DNA of 64,000 nt. It comes from Alphaproteobacteria bacterium (GTDB taxonomy: Bacteria; Pseudomonadota; Alphaproteobacteria; Geminicoccales; Geminicoccaceae). The position numbers were made by a program, and so were the translations under genes. Within the stretch, counting starts at the first letter, position 1. The number at the start of each line of letters is the position of its first letter. The notes below the pieces were generated by a model. It worked only from the letters and a program-made list of their open reading frames with translations. It was not told where the DNA came from and searched no databases. This document shows, one piece after another, positions 40,593 through 48,969 of this stretch. Where the stretch lies: positions 1 through 64,000 of the forward strand of contig JALUAG010000011.1 in NCBI GenBank assembly GCA_027045875.1. Reading direction: 5' to 3'.

Positions 40593-41711
40593 ATGACGGC
40601 GATCGAAGTGGAGGGCGTGACCAAGCTCTGGGGCACCACCCGGGCGGTCGACGACGTCTCCTTCCGGGTCCCCGAGGGCAGTTTCGTGGTCCTCCTCGGC
40701 CCCTCCGGCTGCGGCAAGTCGACGACGCTGCGCATCCTCGCCGGCCTCGAGGAACCCACCGCCGGACGGGTGCTGATCGGCGGTCGCGACATGACCCGGG
40801 CGGCGCCCGCCGAGCGGCGCATCTCCATGGTGTTCCAGTCCTACGCCCTGTTTCCCCATCTCGACGTGCGGGAGAACATCCTGTTCGGCCTCAGGGTCCG
40901 CAGGGTCGCCCGGGAGGAGCGCGAGCGGCGGCTCGCGCGGGTGGCCGAGCTCGTGGGCCTCGCGGAGCTGCTCGACCGCAAGCCGGCCCAGCTTTCGGGC
41001 GGCCAGCGGCAGCGGGTGGCCCTCGCCCGTGCGATCGTCAGCGAACATCCCATCTGCCTGATGGACGAGCCGCTCTCCAATCTCGACGCCAAGCTGCGCC
41101 AGGAGATGCGGCTCGAACTGCGCGCCCTGCAGCGCCGCCTCGCCATGACCGTGGTCTACGTCACCCACGACCAGGCCGAGGCCATGAGCATGGCCGACCG
41201 CATCATCCTCATGCGGGCGGGCCGCATCGAGCAGGAGGGCGATCCGGACGCCCTCTACGGACAGCCCGCGACCCTGTTCGCGGCGAGCTTCATCGGCACC
41301 CCGCCCATGAACCTCCTCGCGCTCGAGGACGGGCCCGAAGGCGCGGTGGTGGCGGGCTCGGGCGTCACCGTGCTCGAGGGACCGGGAAGGGGGCGCATTC
41401 TGGGCATCCGTCCCGAACATGTGCGCATCACGGAAGAGGGCGGCGTGCCGGCCGAGCTGCTGGCCACCGACTATCTCGGTGCCGACACCGTGATCTCGGC
41501 CCGGATCGGCGACCAGCGGCTGGGAATCCGCGTCCCCGGCCGCTTCCGGGCCACGCCCGGTACGGCGATCCGGCTCGCCTGGTCCCCCGAACATCTTCAT
41601 CTGTTCGATGCCCGGAGCGGCCGTCGCGAGAGCGGTCCCGCCGGGCTCCGAGGCACCGATCCGGCGCCGGTCCGGATCGCGGCCACCGCAAGCAAGGGAG
41701 GCGGATCATGA
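40593..41711 (+). CDS. ABC transporter ATPase, UgpC/MalK type
   Basis: ATP-binding subunit of a carbohydrate-type (CUT1) importer, 372 residues. Walker A GPSGCGKST, Q-loop FQSYALFPHLDVRENI, signature LSGGQRQRVALARA, Walker B ICLMDEPLSNLDAKL and the switch His in VYVTHDQAEAMSMADR are all present. The C-terminal TOBE/regulatory domain includes LGIRPEHVRI. It overlaps the solute-binding protein gene by four bases and heads a transporter operon. Confidence 0.95.
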   Translation: MTAIEVEGVTKLWGTTRAVDDVSFRVPEGSFVVLLGPSGCGKSTTLRILAGLEEPTAGRVLIGGRDMTRAAPAERRISMVFQSYALFPHLDVRENILFGLRVRRVAREERERRLARVAELVGLAELLDRKPAQLSGGQRQRVALARAIVSEHPICLMDEPLSNLDAKLRQEMRLELRALQRRLAMTVVYVTHDQAEAMSMADRIILMRAGRIEQEGDPDALYGQPATLFAASFIGTPPMNLLALEDGPEGAVVAGSGVTVLEGPGRGRILGIRPEHVRITEEGGVPAELLATDYLGADTVISARIGDQRLGIRVPGRFRATPGTAIRLAWSPEHLHLFDARSGRRESGPAGLRGTDPAPVRIAATASKGGGS

Positions 41712-43015
41712 CACTCGGAACGCGCAGACACGGACGGGGGCGTTTCGGCGCCCTTCTGGGAGCGGCGCTGGCCACGGCCGGCATGTTCGCCGCACCGCCG
41801 GCCACCGCGAAGACCGAACTCACCATGTACTATCCGGTGGCCGTCGGCGGGCCGCTCACCAAGATCGTCGACGGGCTGGTCGCCGACTTCATGGCGGAGA
41901 ACCCGGACATCACGGTGAAGGCGATCTACGCCGGCAACTACAACGACGCCCGCATCAAGGCCCTGGCCGCCCTCAAGGCCGGGGAGCCGGCCCAGCTCTC
42001 GGTGATGTTCGCCATCGACGTCTTCGAGCTCATCGAGCAGGACGCCATCGTGCCCTTCGACGATCTCGTCGGCGCGGAAGGCCGGGCATGGCTCGATTCC
42101 TTCTATCCGGCCCTGATGGCCAACAGCCGCGCGCTCGGCAAGACCTGGGGCATCCCCTTCCAGCGCTCGACCATCGTCATGTACTACAACAAGGACGCCT
42201 TCCGCGAGGCCGGGCTCGATCCCGAGAAGCCGCCCCAGACCTGGGACGAGCTCGTGGCGATGGGCAAGCAGCTCACCAAGCGCAACGGCGATCAGGTGGA
42301 GCGCTGGGGGATCATGATCCCCTCAACGGGGTATCCCTACTGGATGTTCCAGGCGCTGGCGATCCAGAACGGCCAGGAACTGATGAACGCCGAGGGCAAC
42401 GAGACCTACTTCGACGCCCCGGCCACCGTCGAGGCACTGGAGTTCTGGGTGGCGATGGGTCGTGACTACGGGATCATGCCCGAGGGGACCATCGAGTGGG
42501 GGACGCTTCGGCAGAACTTCCTCGAGGGCAAGACCGCCATCATGTGGCATTCGACCGGCAACCTGACGGCCGTCAAGAACAACGCCAAGTTCGATTTCGG
42601 GGTGGCCATGCTGCCGGCCAACAAGCGCCGCGGCTCCCCCACCGGCGGCGGCAACTTCTACATCTTCAAGCAGACGACGCCGGAGGAAAAGCAGGCGGCC
42701 CTCAGACTCATCCGCTATCTCACCTCGCCCGAGAAAACGGCGGAGTGGAGCATCAAGACGGGCTACATCGCCACCCGGCCCGACGCCTACGAGACCCCGG
42801 CCCTCAAGGCCTACATCGAGGAGTTCCCCTACGCCGCGGTGGCGCGCGACCAGCTCGCGTTCTCCGTCGCCGAGCTCTCCACCTACCAGACCGGCCGCGT
42901 GCGCAAGGCGCTCGACGACGCCATCCAGGCGGCCCTCACGGGCGCCAAGACGCCGGAGGCGGCGCTGGCCGACGCCCAGAAGCTGGCCGATCGGGTGCTG
43001 CGCCGCTACCGCTGA
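41708..43015 (+). CDS. ABC transporter solute-binding protein, UgpB-like
   Basis: Periplasmic binding protein of 435 residues with an N-terminal signal (about 1-34, ending PPATA/KTEL). Family-1 extracellular solute-binding features are MYYPVAVGGPLTKIVDGLVA, WGIPFQRSTIVMYYNKDAF, GIMIPSTGYPYWMFQAL and GGGNFYIFK. The layout resembles sn-glycerol-3-phosphate and related binders, but the ligand is not readable from sequence. The ligand is likely a phosphorylated or polyol compound given the EEP enzyme and DeoR regulator beside it. Confidence 0.92.
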   Translation: MTLGTRRHGRGRFGALLGAALATAGMFAAPPATAKTELTMYYPVAVGGPLTKIVDGLVADFMAENPDITVKAIYAGNYNDARIKALAALKAGEPAQLSVMFAIDVFELIEQDAIVPFDDLVGAEGRAWLDSFYPALMANSRALGKTWGIPFQRSTIVMYYNKDAFREAGLDPEKPPQTWDELVAMGKQLTKRNGDQVERWGIMIPSTGYPYWMFQALAIQNGQELMNAEGNETYFDAPATVEALEFWVAMGRDYGIMPEGTIEWGTLRQNFLEGKTAIMWHSTGNLTAVKNNAKFDFGVAMLPANKRRGSPTGGGNFYIFKQTTPEEKQAALRLIRYLTSPEKTAEWSIKTGYIATRPDAYETPALKAYIEEFPYAAVARDQLAFSVAELSTYQTGRVRKALDDAIQAALTGAKTPEAALADAQKLADRVLRRYR

Positions 43016-43028
43016 GGCTGCCACACCC

Positions 43029-43910
43029 ATGCGTGCCTCGCGGCACCTGCATCACGTCTACGGATGGCTGCTGCTGACCCCGGCAGCCATCCTCCTCCTT
43101 TCGTTCACCCACTATCCCACCGTCGCCACCATCTGGCAGAGCTTCTTCTCCACCGGCACGGCGCTGCGACCCTCGAGCTTCGTGGGGCTGGACAACTACC
43201 GCTTCATGCTCGAGGACGAGATCTTCTGGAAGGTGGTGGGCAACAACCTGCTGTTCGCCGCCGGCACCATTCCGGCCAGCATCGCCCTCGCCCTGCTGAT
43301 GGCCGTCTGGGTCAACGGCCGGCTGCCGGGCCGGGCGCTCGTGCGCATGGCCTACTTCACCCCCACCGTTCTGCCGATGATCGCGGTGGCCAACATCTGG
43401 CTCTTCTTCTACACGCCGGAGATCGGCCTTCTCGACCAGATCCTGCGCGCCTTCGATCTCCCCACCCGCAACTGGCTCGGCGATCCCGACACGGTGCTGT
43501 GGTGCATCGTCGTCCTCGCCGTCTGGAAGGAGGCGGGCTTCTTCATGATCTTCTATCTGGCGGCGCTGCAGGCGCTGCCGCCCGAACTCGAGGAGGCGGC
43601 CCGGCTCGAGGGGGCGAGCCGCGCCTACTACTTCCGACGGGTGGTGTTCCCGCTCCTCATGCCCACCACCCTGTTCGTGCTGGTCAACGCGGTCATCAAC
43701 TCCTTCAAGCTCGTCGACCAGCTCTTCATCCTCACCAAGGGCGGACCCGACAACGCCAGCTCGCTGCTGCTCTACTACATCTACGAGGTGGCCTTCAGCT
43801 TCTTCGACGATTCCTATGCCGCCACCCTGACGGTGGTGCTGCTGGCGGCGCTGGCCCTCATCTCCCTCGGCCAGTTCCTGTTCCTCGACCGCCGGATCCA
43901 CTACCGATGA
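43029..43910 (+). CDS. ABC transporter permease, UgpA-like
   Basis: Inner-membrane permease of 293 residues, six helices. The EAA loop EELEEAARLEGASRAYYFRRV type signature (here ELEEAARLEGASRAYYFRR) couples to the ATPase. LLTPAAILLLSFTHYPT at the start and WLGDPDTVLWCIVVLAVWKE are typical of the UgpA/MalF group. It overlaps the next permease by four bases. Confidence 0.94.
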   Translation: MRASRHLHHVYGWLLLTPAAILLLSFTHYPTVATIWQSFFSTGTALRPSSFVGLDNYRFMLEDEIFWKVVGNNLLFAAGTIPASIALALLMAVWVNGRLPGRALVRMAYFTPTVLPMIAVANIWLFFYTPEIGLLDQILRAFDLPTRNWLGDPDTVLWCIVVLAVWKEAGFFMIFYLAALQALPPELEEAARLEGASRAYYFRRVVFPLLMPTTLFVLVNAVINSFKLVDQLFILTKGGPDNASSLLLYYIYEVAFSFFDDSYAATLTVVLLAALALISLGQFLFLDRRIHYR

Positions 43911-44734
43911 GCGGCCACGGACGGCGCATCGATCCCTGGCGGGCGGTGGAGACGGGCGCCGCCTGGCTGCTGGCGCTGCTGTGGCTCGCACCCCTCCTCT
44001 ACGCCTTCTGGGCCGCCTTCCACCCGCCCGAGTACGCCACCCGCTTCGTGCTCACGGCACCGCTCACTCTCGACAATTTCCGGGAGGCCTGGTCGCAGGC
44101 CCCCTTCGCCCGCTACTTCCTCAACACCTTCCTGCTGGTGACCTCGATCCTGGCCGCCCAATTCCTGCTCTGCACGCTGGCCGGCTACGCCTTCGCCCGC
44201 TTCGCGTTCCGCGGCCGCGATCTCGCCTTCGCCCTCGTGCTGGTGCAGCTCATGATCATGCCCGAGGTGCTGATCGTCGAGAACTACCGCACCATGAGCC
44301 GGCTCGGCCTCGTGGACACCATCGCCGGCATCGGCCTTCCCTACATGGCGAGCGCCTTCGGCATCTTCCTCCTGCGCCAGACCTTCAAGACCATCCCGAA
44401 GGAGCTCGAGGAGGCGGCCCGGGTCGAGGGCTGCTCGATGCTCCAGATCCTGTGGAAGGTCTACGTGCCGCTCGCCCGGCCCACCTACGTCGCCTACGGG
44501 CTCGTGTCGGTGAGCTACCACTGGAACAACTTCCTGTGGCCGCTCGTGATCACCAATTCGGTGGAAACCCGGCCGCTGACCGTGGGGCTCGCCATCTTCG
44601 GCGCGCCCGAATCGGGGGTGGACTGGTCGGTGATCACGGCGGGCACGCTGCTCGCCGTGGCCCCGCTGCTGGTCGCCTTCCTCCTCTTCCAGCGCCAGTT
44701 CGTGCAGTCCTTCATGTACGCGGGGATCAAATGA
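43907..44734 (+). CDS. ABC transporter permease, UgpE-like
   Basis: Second permease, 275 residues and six helices. The EAA loop is ELEEAARVEGCSMLQILWKV, and NTFLLVTSILAAQFLLCTLA and YHWNNFLWPLVITNS are typical of the UgpE/MalG group. It begins by a four-base overlap with the previous permease and ends by a four-base overlap with the EEP-family enzyme, so the enzyme is translated with the transporter. Confidence 0.94.
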   Translation: MSGHGRRIDPWRAVETGAAWLLALLWLAPLLYAFWAAFHPPEYATRFVLTAPLTLDNFREAWSQAPFARYFLNTFLLVTSILAAQFLLCTLAGYAFARFAFRGRDLAFALVLVQLMIMPEVLIVENYRTMSRLGLVDTIAGIGLPYMASAFGIFLLRQTFKTIPKELEEAARVEGCSMLQILWKVYVPLARPTYVAYGLVSVSYHWNNFLWPLVITNSVETRPLTVGLAIFGAPESGVDWSVITAGTLLAVAPLLVAFLLFQRQFVQSFMYAGIK

Positions 44735-45585
44735 TCACGGTGCTCTCCTGGAACATCCAGTGCGGCCGCGGCGTCGACGGCAGAGTCGATCTCGAGCGGA
44801 TCGCCCGGGTGATCCGGGCGAACGGCGATCCGGATCTGATCTGCCTGCAGGAGGTCGCGAGCCACATGCCCGAGCTCGACGGCGGCGCGGGCGGCGACCA
44901 GCCGGCCGCACTGGCGAGGCTGTTTCCGGGCCACGAGGCGGTGTACGGGCCGGCCCTCGAGGTGCGCGACGGCGCGGCCGGCCCGTATCGGCGGTTCGGC
45001 AATCTGGTACTGTCCCGCCTGCCCGTGCGGCAGATCTTCCGCCATCTCCTGCCGCAGCCCGCCGATCCCGGCGTCCTGCACATGCCGCGCCAGGCCACCG
45101 AGCTCGTGGTCGCCGCCCCCTCCGGACCGCTCAGGGTGATCACCACCCATCTCGAATACCACAGCGCGCGCCAGCGCCTCGCCCAGATCCTGCGCCTTCG
45201 GGAGCTCCAGCAGGAGGCGGCGGACAACGCCGCACGGCCGCCGCAGGCCGGAACCGGTCCCTACGCCACCCGGCCGCGACCGGTGCGCTGCGTCCTCTGC
45301 GGCGATCTCAACTGCCGGCCCGAAGAGGAGGCGTTCCGTCGTCTCCTCGATCCGCTGCCCGACGGGCTACCCGGCTTCCGGGACGCCTGGGCCCTCGCCC
45401 ACGGAGCGCGGCCGCACGCGCCCACCTGCGGCATCTTCGATCGCGTGCAGTGGCCGGAGGGGCCGCACTGCCGCGACTTCTTCCTGGTGGCCGGCGATCT
45501 CGAGGGGAAGGTGGCGGACCTTCGGATCGACGGCGAAACCGATGCCTCCGACCACCAGCCGCTGCTGCTGACCCTGCGCGCCTGA
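44731..45585 (+). CDS. Endonuclease/exonuclease/phosphatase (EEP) family enzyme
   Basis: 284 residues, no signal peptide, Mg-dependent phosphoesterase fold. Conserved positions are LSWNIQCGRG, CLQEVASHMPEL (catalytic Glu), THLEYHSARQRLAQ, CGDLNCRPEEEAF, and the C-terminal SDHQPLLLTL with the catalytic Asp-His. Translational coupling to UgpE-like permease implies action on the imported compound or its phosphodiester form, rather than on DNA. Known EEP relatives cleave phosphodiesters, inositol phosphates and nucleic acids. Confidence 0.9.
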   Translation: MITVLSWNIQCGRGVDGRVDLERIARVIRANGDPDLICLQEVASHMPELDGGAGGDQPAALARLFPGHEAVYGPALEVRDGAAGPYRRFGNLVLSRLPVRQIFRHLLPQPADPGVLHMPRQATELVVAAPSGPLRVITTHLEYHSARQRLAQILRLRELQQEAADNAARPPQAGTGPYATRPRPVRCVLCGDLNCRPEEEAFRRLLDPLPDGLPGFRDAWALAHGARPHAPTCGIFDRVQWPEGPHCRDFFLVAGDLEGKVADLRIDGETDASDHQPLLLTLRA

Positions 45586-45589
45586 GGGC

Positions 45590-46393
45590 TCACGCTTCCG
45601 CCGGCAGCGGATAGGCGCCCACCACCTGCTGGTCGAAATCCACGAGCGCCCCGGTCATGAGCCCGCTCTCGTCGCTCGCGAGGAAGGCGATCGCCCGGGC
45701 GGCGTCGGCGGCGGTCAGCAGCCGTCCGAACGGCAGCTCCCGTCCGGCGCGTTCGGCCCAGTCCTCGGGCAGGCCGTGATGTTCGGTCTGCACCCGGTGC
45801 TCGGCCGGTGTCATGGTCCAGCCGAGATTGAGCCCGTTGACACGGATGCGGTCTCGGGCCAGCGCGGCGGCGATGTTGCGCGTCATGGCCGCCAGCGCCC
45901 CCTTGGCGGCGACATAGGGGGCGAGATGCGGCAGACCGCCGTGGACCGTGATGGAGACGATGTTGACGACGGTGCCGCCGCCCGCACGTCGCAGGTGGGG
46001 CAGGGTTCGCTGGATCAGGAAGAAGGGTGCTCGGGCATCCACCGCCATCAGCCGGTCGAACAGTTCGGGGGTGGTGTCCTCGATGGTGCCGCGGTCGGTG
46101 AGACCGGCGGCGTTCACGAGGCAGTGGAGCGAGCCGAAGCGGGCGGCCGCCCGGTCGATGGCGCGGAAGCAGGCGTCGACCTCGGCGAGGTCGACGCAGA
46201 TGGGCTCGGCCGGGCAGCCCTCCTCGGACAGCTCGTGGGCGAGGGCGTCGAGCCGCTCCCCCTGACGATCGACGAGCGCGAGGCCGGCGGCACCGCGGGC
46301 CGCGAACAGTCGAGCCGTGGCCTCGCCCACACCCTGGGCGGCACCGGTGATCACCGCGACCCGGCCGCGGAAGGAAGAGGTCTCGGGCAGCAT
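45590..46393 (-). CDS. Short-chain dehydrogenase/reductase (SDR)
   Basis: 267 residues, NAD(P)-dependent. The cofactor motif TGAAQGVGEA, the NNAG-type VNAAG, the catalytic Ser region NIVSITVHGG and the active-site YVAAKGALAAM (Tyr-x3-Lys) are present, with a C-terminal DESGLMTGALVDFDQQ. It converges with the EEP gene (four-base gap). The substrate is likely a polyol or hydroxy acid by context, but this is inference. Reading on the opposite strand means it is not in the transporter operon. Confidence 0.92.
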   Translation of the reverse strand: MLPETSSFRGRVAVITGAAQGVGEATARLFAARGAAGLALVDRQGERLDALAHELSEEGCPAEPICVDLAEVDACFRAIDRAAARFGSLHCLVNAAGLTDRGTIEDTTPELFDRLMAVDARAPFFLIQRTLPHLRRAGGGTVVNIVSITVHGGLPHLAPYVAAKGALAAMTRNIAAALARDRIRVNGLNLGWTMTPAEHRVQTEHHGLPEDWAERAGRELPFGRLLTAADAARAIAFLASDESGLMTGALVDFDQQVVGAYPLPAEA

Positions 46394-46539
46394 CGGTCTT
46401 CCCCCGATCGATGGTTCTCGGTTGCGCCGAGCGTCAGTCTAGAGGGAAGCGGGGGTTCGCGGAACGCACGACGCTGCCCCCTGTCGGCGCCCCGGACCGT
46501 GTCCGGCGGGGCGGGAGCCCGGGATCGGCCCCCGCGGCC

Positions 46540-47811
46540 TCAGCGGATCGCCACCCGGACCGGCCGTTCCAGGGTCACCACCAGACAGTCCTGGCGACGG
46601 CTCTCGAGGACCCGGCAGGCCTCGCGCGCTTCGGTCAGCGTGAGTCCGACGATGCGCGCCCGGTAGAAGGTACGGTTGCGCCCACGCCGCTTGCTGACGG
46701 CGATGTTGGCGTCGAGCAGGATGTCGGGGGCCAGCTTGCGGGCACGATAGGCGATCTTGCGGGCCTGCTCCGCCCGCAGATAGGCACCCACCTGCACGCC
46801 GTAGAAGCGCTCCACCATGCGCCGCGTGCCGCCGCGTGCCGCCACCGGCGTCGCCACCGGATCGCGCAGGATCGGGCGGCGGCTACGCATCCGCGGGATC
46901 GGATAGGCGACGTCCGTCGGCAGCGGCGCCGCCTCGGGAAGGCTCGCGAGGGCGATGCCACCCGGGCGCGGGCGCGGGCGCGGCGCGTTGGCGACGAGAC
47001 GGCTTTCGAGCCGGCGGAAGCCGAGATCGAGCAGGTCCGCCACCCGGCGGTCGCGAGCACGCGCGGTGCGGCCACCGGCCACCACGGCGATCACCCGCCG
47101 CCCGTTGCGGACCGCCGAAGCCGCGAGATTGAAGCCCGACGCCCGGATGTAACCGGTCTTCACGCCGTCGAGACCGGCGTACCGACCGAGCAACCGGTTG
47201 TGGTTGCCGAAGCGGCGCCCCTTGAAGACGAAGCTCCGGCGCGAGAAGTAGCGGTAGTAGCGCGGGAAATCGCGCACGAGAGCGCGCGCCAGCAGTGCCA
47301 TGTCGCGCACCGTGGTGCGCTGCCGGCTGTTGGGAAGGCCGGACGCATTGCGGAAAGTGGTGCGCCGCATGCCGAGTGCCCGTGCCTTGGCGGTCATGCG
47401 CTTGGCGAAACGCCATTCGGTGCCGGCCAGCCGTTCGGCCACGGCCACCGCCACGTCGTTGGCCGATTTGGTCACCAGGGCCAGGATCGCCTGTTCGACG
47501 GTCAGCGACTGCCCGGCACGCAGCCCCAGTCGCGACGGTGGCATGCCCGCCGCCCGCCGTGAGATCCGGATCCGTTCGCGGAGCTTCAGACGACCGTTCT
47601 CGAGCGCCTCGAAGACCATGTAGAGTGTCATCATCTTGGTCAGCGAGGCCGGATAGATTCGCCGATCGGCCGCCTCGGCGTAGAGCACCGCACCGGTGTC
47701 GGCGTCCATGACGATGGCGGCGCTCGGCGGGCGCGCCCAAGCGGGACCGCTCACAAGCAGCATCAGGGCCATCAACCAGCCGACCAGCACCTGCGGTCTT
47801 CCGATACGCAC
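46540..47811 (-). CDS. D-alanyl-D-alanine carboxypeptidase with SPOR domain
   Basis: Penicillin-binding-type DD-carboxypeptidase (S11) that trims peptidoglycan side chains; 423 residues from a GTG at 47811 with GGAGG upstream. A signal peptide precedes the SxxK motif ASLTKMM, the SAN triad residue TKSAND and the KTGYI motif. The SPOR domain (about 330-420; VERFYGVQVGAYLRAEQA) ends the protein and binds denuded septal glycan. It is alone; a near-CtrA box lies upstream. Confidence 0.93.
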   Translation of the reverse strand: MRIGRPQVLVGWLMALMLLVSGPAWARPPSAAIVMDADTGAVLYAEAADRRIYPASLTKMMTLYMVFEALENGRLKLRERIRISRRAAGMPPSRLGLRAGQSLTVEQAILALVTKSANDVAVAVAERLAGTEWRFAKRMTAKARALGMRRTTFRNASGLPNSRQRTTVRDMALLARALVRDFPRYYRYFSRRSFVFKGRRFGNHNRLLGRYAGLDGVKTGYIRASGFNLAASAVRNGRRVIAVVAGGRTARARDRRVADLLDLGFRRLESRLVANAPRPRPRPGGIALASLPEAAPLPTDVAYPIPRMRSRRPILRDPVATPVAARGGTRRMVERFYGVQVGAYLRAEQARKIAYRARKLAPDILLDANIAVSKRRGRNRTFYRARIVGLTLTEAREACRVLESRRQDCLVVTLERPVRVAIR

Positions 47812-47988
47812 ACCGCCTCCGACGCTCAATCGACCCCGCCGCGGCGTCCGACCGGGCGGAAAAGCTCGTGAAAGCAAGTATTACCGCACAATGGTTAAGA
47901 AGAACCTTACAGCACCGCTATTTTCTTGCCAAGCGGAACGCAGAGTGACGAAACCGTGGGTTGTGCAAACTCGGCGGCTGCCGTTCGA

Positions 47989-48930
47989 TCAGCCCCACCC
48001 GTTCACGGGCTCCAGCCATTTGCGGTAGATGAAGCCGCGTCCGCCGTCCTCGAAGATCACCTCCTTCCAGCCCAGCTTCTCGCCGACGACGCGCACCACC
48101 GTGCCCTTGGCGGCGATGCGCCGTGCCGGATAGCCGTTGCCGGGTCCGGCGCGCACGTTGACGTCGGCCAGGGCGCGATAGGGCTCCCCTTCGCCGGGCG
48201 CGGTGGCGGTCCTGCGAGCGGCCTCCGGCGCCGCCTCCCCGGCGGTCCCGGCACCCTCGCCGGGCGACGTCGCCGGGCGCGGCGCCTGCGCCGCGGCGGT
48301 CGCCGGTGCCGCCGGCTCGGGTGCCGCCGCCGGCTCCGGCTGTCGCTCGGTGGCGAGCTGTACCGCCACCTGCCGCGCCGCCTCGCCGAGGCGGGCGAGT
48401 CGCCGTTCGGCGCGGACGATCTCTTCATCCCCGGGCGCGAGACGTCGTGCCTCGACGAGATCCGCCGCCGCGCCCTCCAGATCGCCACTCTCCATCCGCA
48501 CCTGGGCACGACGCAGCCAGGCGATGGCCTTGTCCGGGCCGAGTTCGATGGCCCGCGAAAGATCGGTCAGCGCCCGCTGGTACTCGCCGGTATTGGCGAG
48601 GGCGACGCCCCGCCGCACCAGCACCACCCGCAGATTGCGACGGGCCATGGTATCGTCGGGCTTGAGGGAGAGGGCCTCCTGGTAATCGGCCACCGCCCGG
48701 TCGTAGTCGCCGAGCTGGTCGTAGGCCACGCCCCGGTTGTTGTAGGCGATGGCCAGCGCCTCCACGTCGAGCTCGCCGGAAACGATGGCGGAGGTGAAGA
48801 ACTCCACCGCCTGCTCGTAACGCCCTTCGCGGTACGCCGCATTGCCGTTCCTGATGTCGTCCAGCCCCCCGGCGAGGGCCGTGACCGTCACCCAGGACAG
48901 GAACAGCATCGCCACAACGATCGCTCGCAT
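47989..48930 (-). CDS. Exported TPR protein with C-terminal SH3 domain
   Basis: 313 residues with a signal peptide (1-20), four or so tetratricopeptide repeats (about 25-185; NAAYREGRYEQAVEFFTSAI, NRGVAYDQLGDYDRAVADYQ, RGVALANTGEYQRALTDLSR), an Ala/Pro-rich linker (about 205-250) and a bacterial SH3b domain at the end (ADVNVRAGPGNGYPARRIA). The SH3b often binds peptidoglycan and the TPRs scaffold partners. It lies between dacF and glmU, both wall genes. The function is inferred. Confidence 0.85.
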   Translation of the reverse strand: MRAIVVAMLFLSWVTVTALAGGLDDIRNGNAAYREGRYEQAVEFFTSAIVSGELDVEALAIAYNNRGVAYDQLGDYDRAVADYQEALSLKPDDTMARRNLRVVLVRRGVALANTGEYQRALTDLSRAIELGPDKAIAWLRRAQVRMESGDLEGAAADLVEARRLAPGDEEIVRAERRLARLGEAARQVAVQLATERQPEPAAAPEPAAPATAAAQAPRPATSPGEGAGTAGEAAPEAARRTATAPGEGEPYRALADVNVRAGPGNGYPARRIAAKGTVVRVVGEKLGWKEVIFEDGGRGFIYRKWLEPVNGWG

Positions 48931-48969
48931 CCCTCTTCCTCCCTGCTCGCGGCTTCGTCCCGCCGCCCC

